Source: Heligmosomoides polygyrus polygyrus
Lineage: Eukaryota; Nematoda; Chromadorea; Rhabditida; Heligmosomidae
Length of the DNA stretch: 64,000 bases
NCBI GenBank assembly: GCA_947396885.1
Contig: OX377205.1
Location: 99,740,428 to 99,804,427, forward strand
Direction of reading: 5' to 3'
Shown here piece after piece: positions 37,720 through 47,244 of the stretch (the stretch's first letter is position 1; every line of letters begins with the position of its first letter). A model generated the notes under the pieces. The model saw only the letters and a program-made list of their open reading frames with translations, did no database searches and was not told the DNA's origin. Position numbers and translations under genes: made by a program.

Positions 37720-39703
37720 CTAGATTTCACCCTTGTAGGTGAAGATGTTCTTCGGCGTCTCCTCGACGCTCACCTTGTAGAGCATCTTCGGCTTCTTCAT
37801 CTGCACACGAAGCTTCTCCCAGAGATAAATGGCCACGTTCTCCGACGTGCTCACATGGTGCTGGAATCAGGTCGTTATTTCTGGAGTAACACAGGATCTA
37901 CTTAGAGAAGTTATTATGGACTACGAAGCCGTTGTGTGTGTTGAGAGACCTTCGCGCTGTGGTTGAGGGGAGGAAGAAATCTATGGCAGGGGTCTGTTCG
38001 TTGTCCGCGCGGCTGTTATGTGACTGGGGCTGGTCGTCCCTGCCTAAATGCGCATCGATTTTTATCGATCGATCGAGCAAAATCGATATCTGTGTCTAGT
38101 GAACGACGAGTCATTTTCTTTGCGTACTTCCAGACCAAACGAGACACTTTTTAAATCAAGTTGGACACCCTTGTGAGCAGGCCTGACGGTTTTGAAGTCA
38201 GACTGAACTTCTTCCAGACCTAAACTTCAAATTTTCCTTCTTCAATTTCTAATTTTTTCCAATTTCAGTGAAGTTAGTAGTCCTACATATTTGAATGATT
38301 TTGAGGCGCACTCTTTAAAGTGCACAAATAAGTAAATAAAAAATAGCCTCTTGCTCATTATAATAGAAACTTTTTCAGAAGGATAGAGTAATTTTTGCTC
38401 AAGGAAAAATTAGTACGACTTCCTTTGAAATTTTCTAATTCACCTTCCCCAATAAATGAACAAGCAATTTGAAATTCTACGAAAAATTTATTTTCTGAAA
38501 ATTGTGGTTTAAAATATTCAAGCACAAAAACCTGTAATTTTTCAGCATGGGAGAGTCATGCACATGACCATCTCGTCGCGATTTTCATTTGGTTTTGATA
38601 GCAAAAACTAAAATTCCAAACAGTGTTCTTATCTGTTCAAGCAGGTGAAGGTAAAATTTCAAACGTTTCAAAAATTTCTTTGAAATTTCAAAATCAAATT
38701 TTGAATTTTTGGAAGCAAATTTCTTCTGTAGAAAATCACACACGTTTTCACTTTGCTGCTTTATGTAAACAGATTCTACACTATTAATCAGATTAAAAGC
38801 ATTGCCAGCTAGAAAAGTTCATGGCGCGATCTGTACTTTTAACTAAATGACTGCTGCTTTTCTGCGCTATAAAACATATTTTTAAATGATTTTTCTTAAC
38901 ATTTTCTTTACAAAATTTCAAAGAGTGTGTTCAGTGAGTTATGAAAAGGTTAAGATAAAGTAGAATTAACTTCACCTAAACAAAGAGTTATTCGAATTGT
39001 CTCGGAGAGTCTCTAGTTTAATGTGAAAGGAGGTCGTTTTGATGTGGAAGATGTTAAGTTTGACTTCAAAGGCATCAAGCACAAGAAGAGAGTGAAGAAG
39101 AGTGTCCAATTCATCTTGAAAAACGTATAAACCAGGCATTTGCAAGCATGAGCCTATCCTATTCGAAGGGGCTGGTTTCCCACGATTTCACTGCTCATGG
39201 ACAAGTTCAGCTGAGGCGGTGACGTGGCATGACAGTACGAATCCAACTGTCACTTCAGGATTACCCCTCCCGACTAGGGTAGATCCGAAAATCTCTATGA
39301 CCTACCCTTAAGCAAAAAACCACCAAATATTTTAAGGATGTACTAATCTAATAATAAACGGACGCACCTGGAACCACTCGACGTCCTTGTCGAGATTCTT
39401 GTGGTCGACGGTGTCGAGCACGGCCTGCATGTCCTTCTTCAGCTCAGCCAAGTCGTACAGCATGCCGGTGACCGGGTCGGGGATGCCGCGCAGCTTCACC
39501 TGCAATGTCGCCATGAACTTCTCGCCTCGAAGCCATGTCTTCCCCACACCGACCTTCCAGACGTAGTTGTGTCCGTGCCCGTTCGCGCTGTTGCATTTGC
39601 CGTAGATGGCCTCGTTCTCCTCGGCGCTCAGCTTACTGGCGTGAAGACGATGCGCGGCCGAGAACGTCTCCACCCGCTCCATCGTCACCACTCCGCGAAC
39701 CAT
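37720..39703 (-). CDS. ptps-1: 6-pyruvoyl-tetrahydropterin synthase (PTPS), 3 exons, 140 aa
   Basis: PTPS converts 7,8-dihydroneopterin triphosphate to 6-pyruvoyl-tetrahydropterin in tetrahydrobiopterin synthesis, in the cytosol. Exons by my reading: 39703-39554, 39499-39368 and 37860-37720, all joined in phase 0 with GT-AG introns. The protein begins MVRGVVTMERVETFSAAHRL and has the family hallmarks. The zinc histidines are in SAAHRL and NGHGHNY, and the catalytic cysteine is in GKCNSANGHGHNY. The Asp-His pair is in TVDHKNLD, and the pterin-binding Glu is in SVEETPKNIFTYKGE near the C-terminus. The length of 140 aa is normal for the family. The start is chosen because TTTCAG lies two bases before the ATG, a likely trans-splice acceptor. 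Intron 1 is 54 nt, a multiple of 3 without a stop. Intron 2 is 1507 nt and repeat-laden. All key residues are intact, so the gene looks functional. Confidence 0.93.
38545..39130 (+). repeat. Interspersed repeat copy in PTPS intron 2
   Basis: The stretch shares spaced words with 59600-60310. Examples are CATGCAC followed by TCGCGATTTT, then GAGAGTCTCTAGTTTAATGTG against GAGAGCCTCTAGTTTAATATG, then GGAAGATGTTAAGTTTGA in both, then AGAAGAGTGTCCAATT in both. An inverted, partial copy lies at about 38120-38240 in the same intron. I cannot name the element. No reading frame supports a protein, so it is probably non-autonomous. Confidence 0.6.
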
Positions 39704-39705
39704 CA

Positions 39706-39711
39706 CTGAAA
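39706..39711 (-). promoter_or_regulatory. Likely trans-splice acceptor of PTPS
   Basis: TTTCAG on the minus strand, two bases upstream of the chosen ATG. No cis-spliced upstream exon is evident. This is the usual context for spliced-leader addition in nematodes. An unspliced in-frame ATG further upstream (39805) would add an unconserved extension and is less likely. Confidence 0.5.
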
Positions 39712-40005
39712 TGCTTCTGAGAGGAGCGTTCTGAAGACATGGACAGTCGCGGAGACACACTAGAACAAACGAGAACAACAATAAATTGTGAGGGCTGAAG
39801 TCCAAGCTACTGAAGCTCCTGAGAGCTCATTCCGCAAAAAATTCCATCAGAAATATTTCGGTGTTTTTTGTAATGTTTGGACCATAGAACCTGAACCTCT
39901 CTACGATTTCCTCAGAGTTAGAGGGTGGGGCGCATCGTAAACATCGACTGGTTGGTGCTTTTTCACCTCGTTGGCTGGCGGTTAGAGATTGTTGTGACTT
40001 CTACA
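39712..40005. other. Upstream spacer of PTPS
   Basis: About 300 bp between the PTPS start and the mariner element. It presumably contains the PTPS promoter, but I see no recognisable motif and no gene. Confidence 0.4.
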
Positions 40006-40007
40006 TA

Positions 40008-41200
40008 TTAGGTTGTCCCACATGGAATGTCGCATACATTGTGACCTTTTTTCACAGTTATTCGCATCGGTTGTGAGCTCACTTAGGGTTAGTTTTTTAC
40101 GGCGTTTCCTCTTCTACATTCCCTATTTTTCCCACTTCATTCCTTCATCGATTCCAAAATTATAACCTTCAGACCACAATGGACGAGAAAATGATTGTGC
40201 GCACGTGCCTGCTGTACGACTTCAAATTGAAGAAATCCGCTGCGGAATCGAATCGTTGGTTGGTATCTGCATTTGGCGAAGACGTGGTTTCCAAAAAGCA
40301 ATGCGAGCGGTGGCTTCGTTTTGCCGCCGGCGACGAAAGTCTTGAAGACGAAAAGCACGGAGGACAAGCGCCTACTCTGGATAACGACCTCTCACGGACT
40401 TCCTTTGAAGCTGATCCGATAAGATCGACTTGGAAGCTTGCAGTAGAGTTTGTCTGCTCCAAATCCTACTCCAAATCCTGCTCCAAATTTAAATCCAAAT
40501 CGAGCAATGTCCGAGGTGTATGGTGGTCGCTTGATTTTGGTCCAGCCCAATTCCTAGATTTTTACCTGAGTCTGAAGTTCCGTAAGCGGTCGGCGGTTGT
40601 CCTGTTGGGTGAAACATTGGCTCGCATCGACTTCTTTCTCCATTAATTTTGCTGGAACTAGTCCGGCTGTTGGCAAGTATGAGCGTCGAGGATGGTATGA
40701 CTACTCCCGGTGCACTGGACCACAACACATCCACCAAACGCACTGCAGGACCCTCTTCCGCTGGAGCTCCGGTTTTGACGTCAGAACACCCAGGTCGATG
40801 CGTTCCAGCTACTACCTTCCGGCTTTTCAGTTGTATTGAAGCATCCGCTTTTCGCTGCTGGTAAAGATTCGACCTAGGTGCCCTCGCTTGAATCGAGCTC
40901 TAGGTTGTCGGAAGCACAGCGATTTACTAGGGTTTCCATCAACGCATAAGGCACTGACATAGGCGATTTTGGCGACCTTGGCGACCAAACGCAAGGAAAA
41001 TTAACGATTCATAACTCAAAACGATCGCTAGAAAAAAAGCTTACAAACAGTGTACAATACTTCAGCGGGTTTACTTTGAATTTCAGAAAAAAAAACAGAA
41101 ATTTTGCAAAATTTATAACTCAACCTAAAGTCTGGTTTTAATTCCTTTGAATGAATTTACCTTTTCGGTCTGAAGTGGCATTCCGTGTGAGACACTCTAA
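40008..41200 (+). mobile_element. Degenerate mariner-family transposon, both ends present
   Basis: The element starts TTAGGTTGTCCCACATGGAA at 40008 and ends in the diverged reverse complement (about 28 bp, with 18 of 22 matches in the best stretch) at 41200. It is flanked on both sides by TA (40006-40007 and 41201-41202), the mariner target duplication. At 1193 bp it is near normal mariner length. Its transposase is broken, so it is a fossil. A minisatellite of CTCCAAATC-like words has expanded within the coding part. Confidence 0.85.
40179..40646 (+). pseudogene. Mariner transposase remnant (N-terminal HTH part)
   Basis: The first 70 or so residues match the mariner N-terminal DNA-binding domain. 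Landmarks are MDEKMIVRTCLLYDFKLKKS, then the family-typical helix-turn-helix with SAFGEDVVSKKQCERWLR, then AGDESLEDEKHGGQAPTLDN. After about residue 75 the similarity fades through ADPIRSTWKLAVEFVCS into a low-complexity SKS-rich stretch (residues about 93-108). That stretch is encoded by the CTCCAAATC minisatellite at 40457-40499. The DDD catalytic domain is not readable in frame downstream. The inverted repeats surround it on both sides. It is inactive. Confidence 0.8.
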
Positions 41201-41202
41201 TA

Positions 41203-43700
41203 GATAACTGCCATCTATAGCATTATGGTGTTGTAGTTTCCTTATTCTGGCGCTGATTGGGGGAAGCTCCATGCTGGAGAAGTCCACACTTCTGATGTCG
41301 AAATTCTTCCAAAATTTCTCCGTTACAGAGGCATACGGTCACGAAAAGCAGTTCGAATAGAGATGTTTTGCGTTTATGGCGAACTGGCAAAGCATACATA
41401 TCGATTTTCGGCACGCGATCGATTCGCACTAATCGATTTGCAGCTCATCTGCCAGATAGCGTCACATGGGTTGCCGCTGATCTGCATCAAATCAATGCAG
41501 TGCTAGGAAATGAAGATAAACACTTGAGAAATTTGTGCGCCTAATAACAATAAGGAACCGATGAAATAAAAATAAATAATTAAATGTGCAATTAATTGTA
41601 GTGTTTGAACCTATGGAAGGAAACCTATGGGATAAAATAAACAAGTAAATGGTTGTTAATTGCAATATTCGAAAGATAAAGCGTAAACAGTCAAATAGCA
41701 CTCGCCGAATGTGCGCAAATAGCCCTGGCTTGCTTAGAGATCCCAGTGTGCAAATCACCATTACTTTCAGAAAACCTCGCCCCGTAGATCTCTAAAGTTG
41801 GAATACACGGCGTACACTTCGCGAATTGTCCAGCATGACTTGTCTGTTCGGCAGCTTGACCAGCAAATTCATTCTAAGATCAAAATACCAATAAGTTTCA
41901 GCTTCGTAACGCCATACCGGGAGCATGGTGCACGGCGCATACCAGCGCTACTGCTTCGATCCTAGAATCAGATCTTACTGAAATCCACTACTCAAGGTTA
42001 TTAGTCTAAGGGCCTGTTTATAGTCCACGACAAAAGTGGCAGGAGCGCCATAACCACGTGTGCAAAGCATATGAATCGATTAATGCTCTTTATCAAACAC
42101 CGCCTCGCAAAAATCGATATGTATTGTTCGCCCGAGCGATCGGGATCCTGCTGCTCCCGTCGCGAAGTATGTAAAGGACCTTAGAGTAGACATTCAGAAA
42201 AAATTTGAAATTTAATTTGGTGGGGCGGGGCTGTGGGACGATCAATAGGAGGAAACGCCCCTTGAATTGAAAGAGAGCAAGAGGGCATAATCTATACTAA
42301 TGCTCGAAGGACAGACGGTTATACGACGAAGGTGAACACAGGTCGATCGGAACGAATTAGTAGTTGTTGGAGGCGGGCCACTGGGAACAAAAGGAAGCGA
42401 AGGACGCCATGTGGCGTCTCGATGACATAGTGTTACCCAGCTGCCTATTCTCCCTCGCAAACCGCTTCTATAATGGTAAAAACGACGAAGATTCGAAAAA
42501 TCTGCAGAACCAAATGCTACGCAAAAACGTTTCGAAAGGATTGATCTCCGTTTCACATTGGAGGGATACAAGATACATACAACAGGCAGTTCAGTCTTGA
42601 GATCAGAAACTACCTGCTGGATTCTGACCGTGATTGAGACTTCAGTTGCCCTTAGAACCTCAGTATGCTTTCAAAATTAGTCTCCAAATGTTTGGTTAGA
42701 AACTAAGTTCCCGCCGTTTTAAACCCTACTTTATTCTTAATTTCGTTGAAAATCATTAGCACATGTTATGAACCATTCTAGAGAGAATGGTTTGCTCAAC
42801 CAATAAATATGTTCTTACTTTCCATACCGATTTTTGTAAATTTTTAGGTGAATAAAATGGAAAGTCAGAAAAAGAAAAATTACCTTCGCCAACAGCTCCT
42901 TCTCTCCGCTCGATTTTGAGTGATTTTCACAACGTCATGCAAAGTTCGAAAGAGAAAGATTTCCTCTACAAAAATGTGTGTTGGTTTTTAATCACTCTGA
43001 TCTTCATTAAATTTCAGGGCATTAATGTGGAATGTCCAGAAGACCATTGCTTTTATCAACAACTCTTTCTCGCTTTAATCGAACATGAATTTTGTTTTTG
43101 GTCATTCCGAACTTTTCGATCATCAAAACGGAGGTACGAATTTAACCAAAGAGTGGGAGCTGTTGCAAAAATAATGTATGTCCTCTGTACACTCCAATCC
43201 AATGCCCTGAAAATTGGCAAAATCAAAATGAACAAAAAATCCAAGTCTCGTCACGCCTCTGCAGAGAAAGTCACCCTATGTCAAATGGTTATGACGCAAA
43301 AAAACAGGCGTAAACTGAGAGATGGAGCTGTCTATTTTTCATTTTTTGATTTTTCCCCTTAATTACATAAAAATCGGCCTAAATCATGACAAGAAAAAGC
43401 TAGGCATACTTTCTGATAGACGAAATCATTGTTCTTCAGATAGCATCTAACATTATGCAAAACCGCTCGACGAAATTCAGAACAAAATGGAAGAAAACGG
43501 CGGCGACTCAGATTCCAGCCAAATACTACTCAGCTGTCTAATCCCACTTTTGATGATCCAAGCTAAAGCTCGAAAACAGCACGGAAACAGGACAACAACG
43601 CGTGTGTAGACAAGAAGTTCCGCTACCGGAGAGGCGCACTAGAACGTTGAGAATGGCCTCGACGCCACATTGTTGTCGTCGTCTCGTTCGACGTGAATAT
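41203..43700. other. Gene-poor spacer
   Basis: AT-rich sequence in which the open frames (for example 42364-42600 and 42916-43362 on the plus strand, 42242-42571 on the minus strand) match no family I recognise and lack convincing splice context. Several ATCGAT palindromes occur at 41400-41445 and 42077-42125. I see no supportable gene here. Confidence 0.5.
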
Positions 43701-43922
43701 TGAACTGGTTCGACGAGGAATTAAGCACCGGCGTTAGAGCGATTCTTCGGATGCACGCAGCACGTAGTTTCGGAATACTTTCCCAACTGTTATAGATCAA
43801 AAACCGAAGATTTCCTGGAACAGAGTCTGGGCGACTGATATTCGAGGAGTGGCCCTGAAGCTGTTCATCAAATTCAAAAATCTGAATCTGTTTCTATGGA
43901 TTAGTATGTCAATGCTGTTGTT

Positions 43923-44070
43923 TTGCCGAGATGTAATATGGTCAAACACCTCGGAATAGCATTTGATGCTAAGCTCAAATTTGCCAAGCATTTCGACTGT
44001 GTAACAAAGAAAGCATATAAAGCCATATTTATGGTTTTCTGTATTATTCAGCGTTCAAATGCGTCATTAT
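43923..44070 (+). pseudogene. Non-LTR retrotransposon reverse transcriptase remnant
   Basis: The frame beginning at 43923 reads VKHLGIAFDAKLKFAKHFD followed by CVTKKAYKAIFMVF. This is the pattern seen after the catalytic core of jockey/CR1-like reverse transcriptases (LGhxhDxxLxFxxHhxxhxxKAxxxhxhhhR). The match ends where a mariner inverted repeat begins at 44073. No upstream RT core is recognisable, so this is a short fragment. The exact clade is uncertain. Confidence 0.55.
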
Positions 44071-44072
44071 TA

Positions 44073-44395
44073 TTAGGTTGGCCGGAAAGTTCTGGTGGGT
44101 TTGACTGGTCTATTTCACACGATCAAAACCTTCTTCGTGCTCGACAGATTCAGTCGAAGTAAGAACCATTCGAATCAGTACGCTTTTTCCAACGCGGAGC
44201 TGATTGATTAGTTCCGTCTGCAAAAAAAAACTGGGTGGTCGAGATACGACAAACTCTAGAAGGGCTGTTTTTACGTGACCTTGATTTACGAAGGTTCTAC
44301 CGGTGAACAAGTTCTGAAAGCGCTTGGAAAAACGGTAATCGGTCAGCGCAAGGTCTGGTGAGTACGGCTGCTAGGATAGAACTTCAAGGAAATTG
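44073..44395 (-). mobile_element. 5'-truncated mariner fragment with one inverted repeat
   Basis: TTAGGTTGGCCGGAAAGTTC at 44073 is a mariner-type terminal repeat preceded by TA. Reading inward on the minus strand toward that end gives PYSPDLALTDY followed by RFSKRFQNLFTGRTF and further C-terminal residues to a stop near 44110. This is the end of a mariner transposase, with the third catalytic Asp region (SPDLAxxDY). An in-frame stop precedes PYSPD. The other end of the element is missing. It is distinct from the mariner at 40008, whose terminal repeat differs. Confidence 0.75.
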
Positions 44396-44488
44396 CAATG
44401 AAAGGATCTTTCGTAATCTGGTTCAGTCTTTCGTCTCTGTGAAACAATTCACTTTCAGTTCTACCGTTGTTGTCCAACAGACTGCGCT

Positions 44489-44501
44489 CCCCCCCCCCCC
44501 C
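44489..44501 (+). repeat. Poly-C tract (13 bases)
   Basis: A run of thirteen C in otherwise mixed sequence, followed by CCACTGGGATAGATCC, a word that resembles the ends of the foldback element at 61292-61786. Confidence 0.9.
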
Positions 44502-44959
44502 ACTCCACTGGGATAGATCCTAATTTTGCTCCCCTACAAAATCAGTTTCTGGTGTTGATCAATCTAATCGTTCCTGCTACTCATATGCTTCTGCTTACTG
44601 CGATGGATGGAATTGGCAGAGAAGCACTGGAACATCAAAATCATCGTCATCCTTATCTTATCATCCTCATCTCACCATCTTTTTCATAATGTTTCCTCGG
44701 CACCAATATCACTGCATTCCATATTTGCCAATGAGAGCTTGTTCCTTCGGCGATAAATTTCAATAAATTTTGCATCAGAGAGGAAGATCAAATCAAGAAA
44801 TACTTAAGCCCTTCAAACGTTTCGTTCTTTCTTCATTATGTTCGTTTTTTCTATAGCCCATAAAGAGGTATAATAAATATACAGATAAATAAATAAAAAC
44901 AGATCCTTATCGGTTGATGTACAGCACCTAGTGTCAATGCCAAGGAGTAAGAATCAGTG

Positions 44960-45660
44960 CTTGGAGAAACCCGTCGGAACTCGGCGCTCAGGTGTGAGGG
45001 GCCCCGGCGGCGGTCGGGTCGATATAACCGCCACCGGCCTCATTAAGATTCTCGGCGTTTAATCCCCCGGCACAGGTGAGTGCGAGCCATGTCCGGGTTC
45101 GGAAAACACTTCTGAACGTCCCGCCGGTTATGTGAGAGCGCTGGTTTTAGACGAGAAACAGCCGGGGCTGAGAAGAGCGGCAGGTGATTAGGACCCTAAA
45201 TCGCATCCGAAAAGAAGTCCCACAGGTTCTAGAAAACTGTCCACTGCCAAGGACGACCTGCTCCACCCTTCTGGAAAGTCAGCAGGCGATGACACAAACT
45301 TCGAAACCCAAAATGACGAAGGCACTTTCAAGATGATGTGGAACTGACGACTACATCGGACACGCCTACGAAAGGAAAGGAGGTCCCGAAAGAGAGAGGC
45401 CGCTTGTGGACGTCTCCCAAAGGGATTCGTACATAAGATTCGTACATAAGGGGCTGTGTAGGGAGGAGCGATGATCAAGAGCCATCTGCGAGCCGTCGAC
45501 GGCGGTCACCACGGTTACAGCCGTGTTTGCCACTTCATCTCCCGACCACCTCCATCTGAACAACGCAGCAGCTTCCGATGGACATGGGAACTCTTGCTGA
45601 CAGATGGAGTAAGGGCTGCGTAACCCTGCCCACAACAGGGTGTTCGTTCCAGAAACCAGC
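44960..45660. repeat. GC-rich block, possible retroelement leader or interspersed repeat
   Basis: About 700 bp is much richer in GC than its flanks and begins and ends abruptly. It contains a GC hairpin (GGCCCCGGCGGCGGT at 45000 facing ACCGCCACCGGCC at 45027) and a 13-bp direct duplication (GATTCGTACATAA twice, 45424-45449). Minus-strand frames of 90 codons are open but match no family I recognise. The composition suggests an inserted element, possibly the untranslated part of a retrotransposon. That is inference. Confidence 0.35.
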
Positions 45661-46199
45661 TACAGCTTCGTCATAACCACTTCTCCCTGCGACATACGCG
45701 GGACTATAACGTTACCGTCAGCAGAGTCTGTGCTACCGCATGAATGCAAAATACTTCAAAATTTCCTTAAAAATTTATATTTCAGTCGCTTACAATGCAT
45801 CCTTCTACTGCTAAACTTTTATGACTTCGACCTTTAAAAAAATAAAAATCGAACTCGCAATCGGACTTAAATTCAGAGATAGCAGGCTCTGCAGGCTATG
45901 GAAGAGAAAACAGTACATGGCCAATTCGAAGAGCTTAGCTCTGGAGATACGAAAATCTAAAGTGGGATGTAGGCCTGAAAAGCTAGTGCTTAAATTCAAC
46001 GACATCTCAAAGAAACCGGTGTAGAGAAAAGGTAAAAGGTTACCCAAAAGTGAATGAGAGATCACAGGACACCTAAAGATAACGCCATGAACCACATATG
46101 CATCACATTTTTGGTTTTTATCTATTTATTACCTGTACGGTTCACGATAAAATTAAAGAAATTGCCACCTCGACTAAGGTTCGAATCAACTATAAGAAT
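45661..46199. other. Spacer without recognisable gene
   Basis: The small open frames on both strands (for example 45811-46095 minus) show no family match. I see nothing else in this stretch. Confidence 0.4.
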
Positions 46200-46385
46200 T
46201 CAAAGCCTGTACGCATAACCTATTGTCAAATGTCTCCTCTCCTGTAGTTCAAGCGGATGCCAGCAACAGTTCCATTCACCCCTGTTGCGTGCCAGAGTGC
46301 GCCAGTGGATCCACTTCGTTGGAGGAACACTGATATCATCATATTGCTCATTCAGAGCTCTCAGGAAGAAATCCGACCAAAGCGT
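46200..46385 (-). pseudogene. RTE-type retrotransposon ORF 3' tail (minus strand)
   Basis: The minus strand reads [20 protein letters not shown] followed by [20 protein letters not shown] and ends at a stop at 46200. This matches the extreme C-terminus of nematode RTE-like polyproteins (RWSDFFxxxLNExx..VPR..xxHWxTLARDRxxWxxCWRPLxQ). It abuts a second copy on the other strand at about 46390. Only the tail is present, as expected of 5'-truncated insertions. Confidence 0.75.
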
Positions 46386-46705
46386 TGCTGGGTGTTCTGT
46401 ACGTCCGAAAATCGGATACGGGGCAAGGCGTCGAAAATTAGGTGGGTCGGTCACGTTTCGCAGACACCCTCAAACGAGAGCCGTAACCGACTGGCCACTT
46501 CGGAACATCAGGAGAACACAGGACTCTCATCTACACGTTGGTCGGACTTCTTCGTGGAAGCTCTGAATAAACGGTACGCTTTTCGTGTCCCTCGAACGAG
46601 AAGGTGCCATTGGAGCACTCTGGCACGCGATAGGGACGAATGGGGACGCTGCTGACGCCCGTTCGAGCAACTCGATGGTCAACGGGACGACAGCTGATAC
46701 AGGTT
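46386..46705 (+). pseudogene. RTE-type retrotransposon ORF 3' tail (plus strand)
   Basis: The plus strand reads [20 protein letters not shown], then [20 protein letters not shown], then [15 protein letters not shown], an in-frame stop, and RPFEQLDGQ. It is the same C-terminal region as the minus-strand copy at 46200-46385, in head-to-head orientation. A stop inside the final motif shows it is dead. The sequences differ enough that these are separate insertions rather than a simple inverted duplication. Confidence 0.75.
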
Positions 46706-47244
46706 ATATAGTTGGCCGTTGAAAGTCGGAAACACGTGGAAATATCGGCCGATGGAGTTCACAACAAGTAAACGCAACATGGATCGATTCCTGCCCATAA
46801 TTGGAGGGAAGACCTGCCAGTAGCTAGACGTGCCGTTAGGCCGGCTCAGAAGTGGACTGGTTGGTTCAATAATCGTGAGTAGTTTCTATTCCGAAATTCT
46901 CTAAGCTTTAATGGATATTAACAGCTCGCCCGCTCTTCTACGTTCGGCCTAGTTATTCAGTATTTTTCAATCCTTTGACAATTTACTACAGTTAGTACTG
47001 ACGTTCTTGATAAGGTTTCGGGGCCTCAAGCTGGGTTTTTAGGCCAGAAAAGAGCCTAAGGCCCAAATTATTGCAGCAAAGTACGTGCTTTAAGACAAAG
47101 TGGACTTCTTATCGTGATAAAAGTGATATCGTTGCACACATATAAGCGAGCAACTTGTAAGTAGCAGCAGTTTTTAGGCGGTTTGTTGCAAGAAGTCGTT
47201 GGGCTGTTGAACTTGGAACTTCTAAATACCGTACTCATATATGT
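46706..47244. other. Upstream region of the C-type lectin gene
   Basis: I see no gene. A short inverted word pair around 47038-47070 (TTTTAGGCC and GGCCCAAAT) is visible. The promoter of the lectin gene presumably lies here, but no motif decides it. Confidence 0.35.

Noticed and set aside
39535..39720. Plus-strand open frames opposite PTPS
   Set aside because: Shadows of the GC-rich PTPS exons on the other strand.
42242..42600. Open frames on both strands as a gene
   Set aside because: No family resemblance, no splice-site series, and both strands are open over the same stretch.
42916..43362. 148-codon open frame
   Set aside because: AT-rich, low-complexity sequence without a recognisable domain. 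Parts look like weak internal duplication. I cannot support it as a gene.
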